Positions 1 through 6,397 of a stretch of DNA of 64,000 nt are shown here, piece after piece. The number at the start of each line of letters is the position of its first letter. Position 1 is the first letter of the stretch. The notes under the pieces were generated by a model, which was not told the DNA's origin, made no database searches, and saw only the letters and a program-made list of their open reading frames with translations. Source of the DNA: Ilyomonas sp965199905 (GTDB taxonomy: Bacteria > Bacteroidota > Bacteroidia > Chitinophagales > Chitinophagaceae); assembly GCA_965199905.1 (NCBI GenBank), contig OZ241366.1:3100001-3164000 (forward strand), given 5' to 3'. Both the position numbers and the translations under genes were made by a program.

Positions 1-2
1 AG

Positions 3-212
3 ATAGGTACTAAGATGGAGATGTTTATGTGGCATCCCTGGCTGTACCACTACGGCGAAAACTGGCGCGTTGCCAAAGGCGATAAATATAACCTGTATGT
101 GCACATAGACCCGCCGGCTTACCGCCGTTACGGGCAAACTATGGGCAACCAGTTTAGCCAGCCATTAGAAATGACATTTAATAACATAACCATTAAAACC
201 GGGCAGAAATAA
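3..212 (+). CDS. C-terminal part of a probable Tp34/P19-type periplasmic metal-binding protein (5' end outside window)
   Basis: The reading frame is open from the first bases of the window, so this is the tail of a longer gene. About 70 residues are visible. They contain HYGENW, KYNLYVHIDPP and RYG, which resembles the C-terminal half of the Tp34/P19 Fe2+ transport-associated family (a His followed by YG-x-N, then a KY-x-L-x-V-x-I-x-PP strand). Proteins of that family bind iron or copper in the periplasm. The next gene begins one base after this stop, so the two are probably co-transcribed. The family call is from partial similarity only; the metal-binding N-terminal half cannot be seen. Confidence 0.5.
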   Translation: MGTKMEMFMWHPWLYHYGENWRVAKGDKYNLYVHIDPPAYRRYGQTMGNQFSQPLEMTFNNITIKTGQK

Positions 213-213
213 T

Positions 214-1014
214 ATGAACCAGAATAAAAAAATATGGCTGTTCCTGCTGCTGGCTTTTAGTGCTTCTGCAAGCCTGCTTGCACAGGATGAATACTATCGC
301 GTGTACCAGTTTGAAACACCTTACAAAGGTCATCTTGAAGTTACCAACTGGACGTCATTTGTGGGCAGGAGCAGCGGAGATTATGAGCATTACGACAAAA
401 CATATTCTCGCAAAAACCTGATAGCCTCATCTATGGAGCTTGAGTATGGTGTTACCGATCACTTCGTGTTGGCAGGTTATGCAGATTTCGACGATCCGCA
501 AAATGGTCATTTTAATTTTGCCCGCAGCCGCATAGAAGCTCGCTACCGCTTTGGCGAGCGGTTTGACAATTTTGTAAATACAATGGTGTATGTTGAATAC
601 TACCTGCCAAACCAGTCTTATTCCAACTCGCAGGAACTGGAAGCGCGTTTGATATTAGATAAGGATTTAGGAGACTTCCGCATTGTGGCAAATCCAATGA
701 TCAGCAAGTATGTGAATGGAGACGAAGATCAAAGCTGGCAGCCTTTTCTTAGTTCCGGTATATATTATCGTCGTGGGAAAGTGATTCAGCCGGGCGTAGA
801 GTACTACGAGAATTTTCACGATCATGCAGCTACACTTTTTCCTACACTTGATATTAATATTGGTGGCAGCATTATCTGGAACGTAGGGGCAGGTTTTGGG
901 TTGAACAAACCGGCAGATGACCTGATATTGAAGAGTATTCTGCAAGTGGATCTACAGGCAATCCGCCCGGCCAAACTGATGCGACACCGGTTTAAGCCGG
1001 AAGAAATACTGTAA
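214..1014 (+). CDS. Outer-membrane beta-barrel protein, unknown substrate
   Basis: The 266-aa product has a signal peptide (residues 1-23, ending SLLAQ) and then alternating hydrophobic/aromatic strands rich in Tyr, Phe and Asp-Gly turns, as in a small outer-membrane beta-barrel. No catalytic motif is visible. It follows the metal-binding-like gene by one base, so a role in metal uptake is a reasonable inference but is not shown. A strong hairpin 35 bases downstream marks the transcript end. Confidence 0.7.
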   Translation: MNQNKKIWLFLLLAFSASASLLAQDEYYRVYQFETPYKGHLEVTNWTSFVGRSSGDYEHYDKTYSRKNLIASSMELEYGVTDHFVLAGYADFDDPQNGHFNFARSRIEARYRFGERFDNFVNTMVYVEYYLPNQSYSNSQELEARLILDKDLGDFRIVANPMISKYVNGDEDQSWQPFLSSGIYYRRGKVIQPGVEYYENFHDHAATLFPTLDINIGGSIIWNVGAGFGLNKPADDLILKSILQVDLQAIRPAKLMRHRFKPEEIL

Positions 1015-1048
1015 ATTCTCTGGCAATAAGCCATAGGGCACATCAATA

Positions 1049-1093
1049 ACTATAAACAAAGGGCATACTTTAAAGTGTGCCCTTTGTTTATAG
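1049..1093 (+). terminator. Long near-perfect hairpin, transcription terminator
   Basis: Two 23-bp arms (ACTATAAACAAAGGGC... and its complement) pair with a single G-T wobble and almost no loop, centred near 1071. It follows the outer-membrane protein gene and is followed by a short A/T run, so it should end the upstream transcript. Confidence 0.75.
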
Positions 1094-1322
1094 TCAAAAG
1101 GAACGTTAAGCAGAACTAGCTCTACCCGACAACTGCTGTCTGTCTATGAAGAAAATGATAAGGGATTTGACTTACAAATGGACCTTGTAATTTCTCTATT
1201 TACTTTTATAAACAACCTTCCATATATAGCACAGATTACTTCGTGCTTAGCAATGATGTGTAGCTTACTTCAAATCATACAGTCTTTACTCTGTGCAGCT
1301 TTTATCTCTTATGTCTTTATGG

Positions 1323-1446
1323 TACAAAAAAGCTCAATTATTGCCTGGAATGCTGATGGGAGATTTCTTGCTGCTTCAACATGCAAGAATCACAAAAGCC
1401 GATCATAAAAGCGGCAGGCGATGGTTACCAAAACTGTATTTTATTC
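1323..1446 (+). repeat. Dispersed intergenic repeat, copy A
   Basis: This shares blocks with four other places in the window: AAAAGCYCAAT near its start, GCTGATG.GAG, the hairpin core at 1362-1391, CGATGGTTACCAAAA and CTGTATTTT at its end. The core reads GATTTCTTGC, TGCTTCAACAT, GCAAGAATC, the same core orientation as copy C and opposite to copies D and E. Short reading frames crossing it (1178-1408, 1293-1475) look fortuitous. The remainder of the gene-free stretch 1094-1322 shows nothing recognisable. The transposon inserted 24 bp beyond the end of this copy. Confidence 0.75.
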
Positions 1447-1462
1447 AAACTAAACTACTACC

Positions 1463-1493
1463 TAAAAAAGGGTAGTGTCTCAGTTTGAAATTT
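1463..1493. repeat. Left target duplication and terminal inverted repeat of the transposon
   Basis: The 8-bp duplication TAAAAAAG (1463-1470) is followed by the 23-bp terminal repeat (1471-1493). It matches the reverse complement of 5357-5379 at every position and diverges immediately beyond. Confidence 0.92.
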
Positions 1494-1517
1494 CATCGTA
1501 CTTTTTAAGAAATAAAA

Positions 1518-1544
1518 ATAACCGCTACTTTCAATAGCGGTTAT
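1518..1544. terminator. Hairpin inside the left end of the transposon
   Basis: ATAACCGCTA and TAGCGGTTAT pair around a 7-nt loop, with A/T runs on both sides, so it could stop transcription in either direction. It sits 24 bp inside the left terminal repeat and may insulate the transposon from the host. Confidence 0.6.
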
Positions 1545-1592
1545 AAAAATAAGGTAGCCAGTCCCTTATCATAAAGCAAAAATACAAACTTT

Positions 1593-1736
1593 ATGGAAAA
1601 TATACTTTCATTAGTTCAGAGTCAAGAAAAAACGATTTACGACATTGCCGAAACAATTGAACCTATAATTATACTCTTTAATTCAGTTACAATTCTTTCA
1701 GATAGTTCAAAAGTTGAAGCACTTCAAAATCCTTAA
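1593..1736 (+). CDS. Possible 47-aa open reading frame
   Basis: ATG to TAA encodes a 47-residue polar/hydrophobic peptide (starts MENILSLVQSQEK). It overlaps the 3' end of the 131-aa gene on the opposite strand by 50 bp. No family is recognised and no ribosome binding site is obvious. It could be a degraded gene fragment in the transposon end or chance. Confidence 0.2.
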   Translation: MENILSLVQSQEKTIYDIAETIEPIIILFNSVTILSDSSKVEALQNP

Positions 1737-2082
1737 CTGTATGGGTTATCTCACCACCTAAAGACACTTTCTTGTATTCGGTATCAAAACATTCGCTACA
1801 GTTTTTATGTGCAGCTACAAGCATTTGTTTAGCGTGAGGGAAAGTGAATTCTTTTATCTTTTCATTTATAAATGCCTGCTCTGCTAAAAAGTTAAGAGAA
1901 ATAAAATCTCCTTTATAAAACTTTACAACGTAGCGAAACAGTAAGCCGAATACAACGCTTGTATTTGGTTTGAAAACAGGTCTGTAACTCATATAGGTCT
2001 CTGTTGTTGTAATAGATTCGGGTGTTTTATAATATTCCCAATGAATTATTTTGATTGGATCAGCAACGGTAGCAGGTAACAT
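1687..2082 (-). CDS. Unknown 131-aa transposon passenger protein
   Basis: The first in-frame ATG (2082) gives 131 residues with no signal peptide or membrane span. The central part (LLFRYVVKFYKGDFISLNFLAEQAF) is strand-like and the tail (FPHAKQMLVAAHKNC) helical. A distant SecB-like fold came to mind but cannot be supported. It lies downstream of the transposase on the same strand, separated by the transposase terminator, and has its own TACATTTG box at 2106-2113. That independent promoter suggests it is a real expressed gene. Confidence 0.6.
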   Translation of the reverse strand: MLPATVADPIKIIHWEYYKTPESITTTETYMSYRPVFKPNTSVVFGLLFRYVVKFYKGDFISLNFLAEQAFINEKIKEFTFPHAKQMLVAAHKNCSECFDTEYKKVSLGGEITHTVKDFEVLQLLNYLKEL

Positions 2083-2105
2083 AAGCAAATAATTATTCGT
2101 TGTCT

Positions 2106-2113
2106 CAAATGTA
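2106..2113 (-). promoter_or_regulatory. Candidate -7 box for the 131-aa gene
   Basis: On the minus strand this reads TACATTTG, an exact match to the Bacteroidota -7 consensus TAnnTTTG, 23 nt before the ATG at 2082. No clear -33 element was found. Confidence 0.45.
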
Positions 2114-2120
2114 TAAATAA

Positions 2121-2147
2121 AAAAGCCGGATGATTATTCCGGCTTTT
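2121..2147 (-). terminator. Terminator overlapping the transposase stop codon
   Basis: AAAAGCCGGA and TCCGGCTTTT pair around a 7-nt loop. Read on the minus strand the hairpin is followed by a T-rich run. It overlaps the last codons of the transposase and separates it from the 131-aa gene. Confidence 0.7.
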
Positions 2148-3009
2148 CTTTCTTCTTATAACTCCCTCTTTTTTCAGGTGCTTGTATATCGCTTAGCAGT
2201 GCAACATCTTCTAAAGTCATTGGCTTTTTCATTAAGCCTGCCTGCATTGCAGGTGTAACTGACAGGCTTTTATGAACCTTGCAAAAGTTATAGTAAACGC
2301 AATGCAGGGCAACGGCATAGTTGTGATTTTCAATCTTCTTAGAAAACGCATTTGTAAGACGTGTAAAGCGTCTCATGTGCATTCTCATAGTAAGGTTCTG
2401 CCTTTCAACGTATGATGTGCTGATGAACTTTTCGCGAGGGTTACCAGTAACAGCTTTCTTTATCTGTCCGGTATATTCAGCAGGGCTGTATCTTTTATCA
2501 TTCATGCCGCCATCTAAAGAGCCATACAGCTTCACTAATTGAGCAAAGTCAATTTCACCATCAAAAGCGTTTTCAACAGCCTCTAAATAAGCCTTAAAGC
2601 CGTCTGTTGTAAGCTGCACTTTATTTGCCAAACGAGATGCTACATCGTGCATAAATTCATTAGCTGATTCTGCATCTCTGTTGCCTACAAACCACGATAT
2701 AATCATCTTGCTATCTGCATCTAAAGCCGTCCATGTCCACACATCGCCCGCTTTATCTTCCATACCTTCCGGTACGTTCTTTTCCTTTGCATAAACAAAG
2801 CTCCAAATTTCATCTGCTTGCACCCTTGCTGCCTTAACATTGGTTACCGTTTGATTATGGAATATCTCACATGCTTTGCCTGTATCAACTAACACTTTTG
2901 TAACGGTGTTTATTGATACATCACAGATGCGAGAGATAGAACGTAAAGAACTGCCTTCAACAAGTAAGTTGATGATTTGCTTTTTCTTTTCGATTGGTAA
3001 CTTGTTCAT
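2134..3009 (-). CDS. IS1-family DDE transposase
   Basis: The 291-aa protein has an N-terminal helix-turn-helix (residues about 8-45, GSSLRSISRICDVSINTVTKVL) and an IS1-type DDE domain. Likely catalytic residues are D66 (QADEIWSF), D136 (TTDGFKAY) and E202 (SYVERQNL), followed by the MRMHMRRFTRLTNAFSKK block typical of this group. It should cut and join the 23-bp ends of the element. The start at 3009 is preferred over one 13 codons upstream because a TATCTTTG box lies 4 nt before it and the MNKLP start matches related proteins. A single uninterrupted frame means no programmed frameshift is needed, unlike classical IS1. Confidence 0.93.
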   Translation of the reverse strand: MNKLPIEKKKQIINLLVEGSSLRSISRICDVSINTVTKVLVDTGKACEIFHNQTVTNVKAARVQADEIWSFVYAKEKNVPEGMEDKAGDVWTWTALDADSKMIISWFVGNRDAESANEFMHDVASRLANKVQLTTDGFKAYLEAVENAFDGEIDFAQLVKLYGSLDGGMNDKRYSPAEYTGQIKKAVTGNPREKFISTSYVERQNLTMRMHMRRFTRLTNAFSKKIENHNYAVALHCVYYNFCKVHKSLSVTPAMQAGLMKKPMTLEDVALLSDIQAPEKRGSYKKKEKPE

Positions 3010-3013
3010 AGAA

Positions 3014-3021
3014 CAAAGATA
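3014..3021 (-). promoter_or_regulatory. Candidate leaderless promoter of the transposase
   Basis: The minus strand reads TATCTTTG, then 4 nt, then the ATG at 3009. A TTG lies 20 nt upstream of the box, at the position of the -33 element. Transcription would begin at or next to the start codon. Confidence 0.5.
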
Positions 3022-3071
3022 ACTGCTTTTACTTAAACGGTCAAGCATTTTGTTCAGTTTAATATAATTTT

Positions 3072-3085
3072 AGGTAATTTTACCT
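3072..3085. promoter_or_regulatory. Palindromic operator 1 (AGGTAA-TT-TTACCT)
   Basis: This is a 14-bp site with perfect 6-bp half-sites followed by a T run. An identical site lies exactly 63 bp away at 3135-3148, about six helical turns, so both would face the same side of the DNA. Both occupy the divergent interval between the transposase and the HTH-ImmA/IrrE gene, which makes the HTH protein the natural candidate ligand. Confidence 0.65.
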
Positions 3086-3093
3086 TTTTTATG

Positions 3094-3101
3094 CAAATCT
3101 A
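3094..3101 (-). promoter_or_regulatory. Alternative -7 box facing the transposase
   Basis: The minus strand reads TAGATTTG, matching TAnnTTTG, with operator 1 beginning 8 bp downstream. It may be a second, regulated promoter for the transposase, or chance in A/T-rich DNA. Confidence 0.3.
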
Positions 3102-3124
3102 TTATAAGTGATTAAAATAAACCA

Positions 3125-3132
3125 TAATTTTG
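3125..3132 (+). promoter_or_regulatory. Candidate promoter of the HTH-ImmA/IrrE gene
   Basis: TAATTTTG matches TAnnTTTG and lies 27 nt before the ATG at 3160. Operator 2 starts 2 bp downstream, so it covers the predicted start of transcription, an arrangement expected for autorepression. Confidence 0.55.
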
Positions 3133-3134
3133 TG

Positions 3135-3148
3135 AGGTAATTTTACCT
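3135..3148. promoter_or_regulatory. Palindromic operator 2 (AGGTAA-TT-TTACCT)
   Basis: It is identical to operator 1 over 14 bp and the following T run, overlaps the predicted transcription start of the HTH-ImmA/IrrE gene and ends 11 bp before its ATG. Confidence 0.65.
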
Positions 3149-3159
3149 TTTTTGTAAAT

Positions 3160-4392
3160 ATGGAATTCAACGAAAATAGACATACAGAGGCTAACGACAT
3201 ACTGAACAACGTTTTCAAAGAGTTCACATTAAGAGAGCTCTTTGAAAAAAGATTGCATGACTTGAATTTAAAACAGACAAATGCCTTAAAGCTGCTCAAG
3301 ATGGAAAGAAAGGCGCTATTAGGGATTATTGATGGAACGCAGAGGAGTACAAATTCGGCAAATTTTGAAAAACTCGCCGCTTTTTTAAACATCCAAACCG
3401 AAGAGCTTATAGAAAAACATGCAGCACTTTTAGAAAAGGAGTTAGAACAAAAAGAGTTACCCAGAGATAAAAAGAAATTCATTAGAGATCATTTCGACGT
3501 TGCAGCTTTTAAAAAAGCTGGCTTCATCAATGATATTACAGACGATGTTGAGATTGAAACAAAAATTAATCGCTACTACGGTTTCGATTCGATTTTTGAA
3601 TATGAGAAGAGGTCTTTCAATGCTTTATTTAGCGCTCCAGATATAAGTTCAATATCAACAGATACTGTTGAAAGAATAACTTTAGCCAGAGATAATTGGT
3701 TGACCGCTGGTAGGCAATTAGCGGCAAGATTAGATAACCCCTACCAATATGATAGAGAGGGGTTAATAAAATACTTTGCTCAAATTAGATGGTACAGCAC
3801 CAATGTTGAATTTGGATTAGTTAATGTTATCAAAGCTCTTTTTAAACTTGGCATAACTGTAATTTATCAATCCCCTCTGTCCTCTTTGCATCTACGTGGT
3901 GCAACAATACCTGTAATGGGAAAGCCTTGCATACTACTTACAGATCATAAAGGATTTTACACAACTCTATGGCATGGGCTTGTGCATGAATTATATCACG
4001 TTCTGTTCGATTGGTTAGATATAAAGGCAAATGATAAGCCGCATATTACTGAGGACACTTCACAAGTTCTTACAATAACCGATAGTGAGTTGGATGCAGA
4101 CAACTTTGCACGGGAGTTTCTTTTTTCGAGAAAGAAAATCGAAGATGTAAAACTTTATTTGAGAGACCAGGAATTTGTTGAAGAAATGGCAAAAAATAAT
4201 GATGTGCATCCAAGCTTTATTTACACCTATTACGCCTTTGATTACGACAAAGTAGATAGAATGGCTTGGGCAAGGGCAAAAAGATTAACTCCGCCTGTTA
4301 GCAAGGCTGTTTATCGCTTAGAAAACCCCTTGGATAGGCCAATACCTATAGAAGACTTTGCAAAAAAAATGAGATTAGAAATTTATAATTAA
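3160..4392 (+). CDS. HTH-domain ImmA/IrrE-type metallopeptidase (transposon passenger)
   Basis: The 410-aa protein has a helix-turn-helix of the XRE/HigA type at about residues 25-90 (KQTNALKLLKMERKALLGII then NFEKLAAFLNI). Its C-terminal metallopeptidase domain has HELYH at 276-280 and a probable third zinc ligand in ELDADNFARE near 310. ImmA/IrrE proteins cleave repressors and often control mobile elements. Here DNA-binding and protease parts are fused, suggesting a self-controlled switch. Two identical palindromes sit in its promoter. The P63C gene starts 5 bp after its stop, so the pair is an operon. It could be an antitoxin-like regulator; no toxin is recognisable. Confidence 0.88.
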   Translation: MEFNENRHTEANDILNNVFKEFTLRELFEKRLHDLNLKQTNALKLLKMERKALLGIIDGTQRSTNSANFEKLAAFLNIQTEELIEKHAALLEKELEQKELPRDKKKFIRDHFDVAAFKKAGFINDITDDVEIETKINRYYGFDSIFEYEKRSFNALFSAPDISSISTDTVERITLARDNWLTAGRQLAARLDNPYQYDREGLIKYFAQIRWYSTNVEFGLVNVIKALFKLGITVIYQSPLSSLHLRGATIPVMGKPCILLTDHKGFYTTLWHGLVHELYHVLFDWLDIKANDKPHITEDTSQVLTITDSELDADNFAREFLFSRKKIEDVKLYLRDQEFVEEMAKNNDVHPSFIYTYYAFDYDKVDRMAWARAKRLTPPVSKAVYRLENPLDRPIPIEDFAKKMRLEIYN

Positions 4393-4397
4393 CAAAT

Positions 4398-5081
4398 ATG
4401 GATAATCAAGAGCAAAACGAAAAAAAGTCCCTTTTAAGTGAGGAAGAAATTCAAAGACAGATTGACTTGCAAAAACAACTTGATTTGCAAACGCAGGCTG
4501 ACGAACAAGAGCTATTAGACCAACAACTCAGGGAGCAAATAGAAAAACAAAGACAGTCTTTGGCGGACTTCTTTGTGAAGCAAGCAGATGCGCGCACACC
4601 CGAAAAAAAGAAGAGTAAAAAATCGGAAGATGAAGTCTTAAAAAAGTATTTGACAAGTATCGGTGTCACAGGTAAGCAGCAAGACGAAATAATATCTCAA
4701 CTACGACAACCTTATGCACCACACTTCCAATATGAGAAGGATTATTACAAAGAGATTTTCCGTCTAAACGCTTGGGATAGTGATTACAAAAGCTATTACA
4801 AGCCACGCGAAGTTGCAGTATGGACAGTAAGGCTTATCTATGGTAGGTTTATGAAAGAACGACCTACTATAATGGAGGAACTAAGAGCAAAAAATAAATA
4901 CATAGGCTATTGTGTAAGACGACACAAATTCTTTCAATACTTAACACCAGAGGCGCAAGACCAACTTGATAAATATATTGATGAGTGCATTAATATGATG
5001 AAACTGTATGGTGATTGGCGGGCGTTTGAAGTTGCTTATTGTACAACATACGTTTTACCATATCAACAACCTTTATTTTAA
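4398..5081 (+). CDS. P63C-domain protein (transposon passenger)
   Basis: The 227-aa protein has an N-terminal Gln/Glu-rich coiled coil (about residues 8-60), a Lys-rich linker and then a P63C-type domain (about 100-215). The family blocks are YYKEIFRLNAWDSDY, a conserved Arg-rich helix, IMEELRAKNK, RRHKFFQYLTPEAQDQLDKYI and MKLYGDWRAF. P63C domains occur in phage and mobile-element proteins and their biochemical role is unknown. It is co-transcribed with the HTH-ImmA/IrrE gene, so that protein's protease or repressor activity may act on it or its expression. Its last 4 bp overlap the end of the convergent small basic protein gene. Confidence 0.82.
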   Translation: MDNQEQNEKKSLLSEEEIQRQIDLQKQLDLQTQADEQELLDQQLREQIEKQRQSLADFFVKQADARTPEKKKSKKSEDEVLKKYLTSIGVTGKQQDEIISQLRQPYAPHFQYEKDYYKEIFRLNAWDSDYKSYYKPREVAVWTVRLIYGRFMKERPTIMEELRAKNKYIGYCVRRHKFFQYLTPEAQDQLDKYIDECINMMKLYGDWRAFEVAYCTTYVLPYQQPLF

Positions 5082-5311
5082 CTCTTATTCCAACGCTTTG
5101 CAGCCGCTTTCTTAGCGATTTCTGCACGCCTTTCGGGTGTCAATGACTTTGCCCGCGCCGTGCCGCCTTTTAGCCCGCCTAATCGCCCCAATTGAACGGC
5201 AGCGGCATTCTTTGTACTATCTTCTTTTGGTGTTTCATTATTTGATTCACCCGTAGCCAAGTCCACTATACTTTTTGCTAACTGGTTTATATCTTTGTGT
5301 TTCTTTGCCAT
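5078..5311 (-). CDS. Small basic GG-repeat protein (AAAxxLGRLGGLKGG type)
   Basis: The 77-aa protein has an acidic N-terminal half and a C-terminal half reading AAAVQLGRLGGLKGGTARA, then LTPERRAEIAKKAAAKRW. This is a widespread small family often labelled histone-like or hypothetical; nucleic-acid binding is plausible from the Arg/Lys/Gly content but unproven. It sits just inside the right end of the transposon, convergent with the P63C gene. A TACCTTTG box ends 5 nt before its ATG. Confidence 0.8.
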   Translation of the reverse strand: MAKKHKDINQLAKSIVDLATGESNNETPKEDSTKNAAAVQLGRLGGLKGGTARAKSLTPERRAEIAKKAAAKRWNKS

Positions 5312-5316
5312 GACTG

Positions 5317-5324
5317 CAAAGGTA
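5317..5324 (-). promoter_or_regulatory. Candidate leaderless promoter of the small basic protein
   Basis: The minus strand reads TACCTTTG followed by 5 nt and the ATG at 5311. A convincing -33 element was not found. Confidence 0.5.
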
Positions 5325-5356
5325 TATAGAAAGTCTTTCTTTTCCGGTCAAGCATC

Positions 5357-5387
5357 AAATTTCAAACTGAGACACTACCTAAAAAAG
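5357..5387. repeat. Right terminal inverted repeat and target duplication of the transposon
   Basis: The 23-bp terminal repeat (5357-5379) is a perfect inverted copy of 1471-1493, followed by the second TAAAAAAG (5380-5387). Confidence 0.92.
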
Positions 5388-5392
5388 AGGTG

Positions 5393-5425
5393 TTTGTATT
5401 TATCTTTTTGAATGTAATACTTTTG
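5393..5425 (+). promoter_or_regulatory. clpS promoter (TTTG, 21 bp, TACTTTTG)
   Basis: The -33 TTTG (5393-5396) and -7 TACTTTTG (5418-5425) have the classical Bacteroidota spacing. The box ends 4 nt before ATG 5430, implying a leaderless or nearly leaderless mRNA. The second in-frame ATG (5436) is an alternative start. The transposon's target duplication ends only 5 bp upstream of the -33 element. Confidence 0.65.
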
Positions 5426-5429
5426 ACAA

Positions 5430-5735
5430 ATGAATATGACGGGTATTGGATTCAAACCACAGCAGGATGAGGAGACGGACGTCCTTGTATCTGAAGATAC
5501 GCCTTTTAGCCTGGTTGTGTGGAATGATGAGGTGAATACATTTGAATGGGTGATACAAACATTGACCGATATCTGCGGTCATTCGGAAGAGCAGGCTGAG
5601 CAATGCGCGATGCTCATTCATACCAAAGGAAAATACGCGGTAAAGCATGGCGACTACGATACCTTGAAACCTATGTGCAACGCCATTACCGAGCGCGGCA
5701 TTGGCGCTACTCTCGAAACGCTGGCAGACAAATAA
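5430..5735 (+). CDS. clpS: ATP-dependent Clp protease adaptor ClpS
   Basis: The 101-aa protein delivers substrates with Leu, Phe, Tyr or Trp N-termini to ClpAP. The N-degron pocket is visible as N32-D33 (VVWNDEVNTFEWV) and H64 (LIHTKGK), and the rest matches a complete ClpS core. The gene aat begins 14 bp downstream, so the enzyme that creates primary N-degrons is co-transcribed with the adaptor that reads them. The transposon inserted just upstream but left the core promoter intact. Confidence 0.95.
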   Translation: MNMTGIGFKPQQDEETDVLVSEDTPFSLVVWNDEVNTFEWVIQTLTDICGHSEEQAEQCAMLIHTKGKYAVKHGDYDTLKPMCNAITERGIGATLETLADK

Positions 5736-5749
5736 TTGCTCCTTACATC

Positions 5750-6397
5750 ATGCCTCTTCATGTATTAGATAACCGGCTTTGGTTTCCTCCTGTTGAGGAT
5801 GCGCTGGAAGATGGTTTATTAGCTATCGGCGGCGATTTATCTATAGAAAGATTACTGTTAGCGTATCGCAAAGGCATCTTTCCCTGGTATGATGGTGACA
5901 TGCCGCTGTGGTGGTCGCCCGACCCACGTTTTGTTTTGTTTCCTCGTAACTTGAAGGTCAGCAAAAGCATGAGGCAGGTGATAAAACAGAACAAGTTTGT
6001 CTTCGCTATTAATACATCTTTTAAAAAAGTAATTGACGCCTGCATGATAATGAAACGCACCGACCAGTACGGCTCATGGATTAATGATGATGTAATAAAT
6101 GCTTATACAAAACTGCATCAGCAAGGTGTGGCGCATAGCGCGGAAGCCTGGCTCAATGATGAGCTCGTTGGCGGTTTGTATGGAATAAAAATGGGCAAAT
6201 TATTCTTTGGCGAAAGCATGTTCAGCACAGTAAGCAATGCCAGCAAATTCGCGTTCATTTCTTATGTGAAACAATTGACAGAAGAAGGCATTGTAATGAT
6301 AGATTGCCAGGTACACACATCACATCTTGAAAGCCTTGGCGCCGGGATGATTTCGCGCGACGAGTTTCTTTATTTCTTATCTGAGTATATTGCGTGA
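5750..6397 (+). CDS. aat: Leucyl/phenylalanyl-tRNA--protein transferase
   Basis: The 215-aa enzyme transfers Leu or Phe from aminoacyl-tRNA to proteins with N-terminal Arg or Lys. Family blocks are DGLLAIGGDLS (21-31), GIFPWY (42-47), WWSPDPR (54-60), GSWI (108-111), GGLYG (141-145) and FFGESMFS (152-159). The length is normal for the shorter members. ATG 5750 is chosen because an upstream open frame from 5603 runs inside clpS and lacks family similarity. Its 3' end overlaps the convergent hydrolase gene by 21 bp. Confidence 0.95.
   Translation: MPLHVLDNRLWFPPVEDALEDGLLAIGGDLSIERLLLAYRKGIFPWYDGDMPLWWSPDPRFVLFPRNLKVSKSMRQVIKQNKFVFAINTSFKKVIDACMIMKRTDQYGSWINDDVINAYTKLHQQGVAHSAEAWLNDELVGGLYGIKMGKLFFGESMFSTVSNASKFAFISYVKQLTEEGIVMIDCQVHTSHLESLGAGMISRDEFLYFLSEYIA

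Larger units (their letters stand above)
1471..5379. mobile_element. IS1-type transposon with passenger genes (3,909 bp), apparently intact
   Basis: Perfect 23-bp terminal inverted repeats beginning GGTAGTGTCTCAGTTTG lie at 1471-1493 and 5357-5379. They are flanked by an 8-bp direct repeat TAAAAAAG (1463-1470 and 5380-5387), the expected target-site duplication. Inside are a complete DDE transposase, a 131-aa unknown gene, an HTH-ImmA/IrrE protein, a P63C protein and a small basic protein. The interior is visibly more A+T-rich than the flanking chromosome, which fits transfer. IS1-family elements usually carry only the transposase, so four passengers make this a transporter-IS arrangement. 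Perfect ends and duplication suggest a recent insertion. Confidence 0.9.

Noticed and set aside
1178..1475. Two overlapping plus-strand reading frames (76 and 60 aa)
   Set aside because: Both run through dispersed repeat copy A and have no protein-family features; the DNA similarity to the non-coding copies explains the sequence.
3102..3482. 126-aa antisense frame over the start of the HTH-ImmA/IrrE gene
   Set aside because: Ser/Phe-rich shadow of a Lys/Glu-rich coding strand; the plus-strand gene has clear domains.
5603..5749. Longer N-terminus for aat
   Set aside because: The extension lies inside clpS in another frame and is unlike the family; ATG 5750 begins with the conserved N-terminal block.
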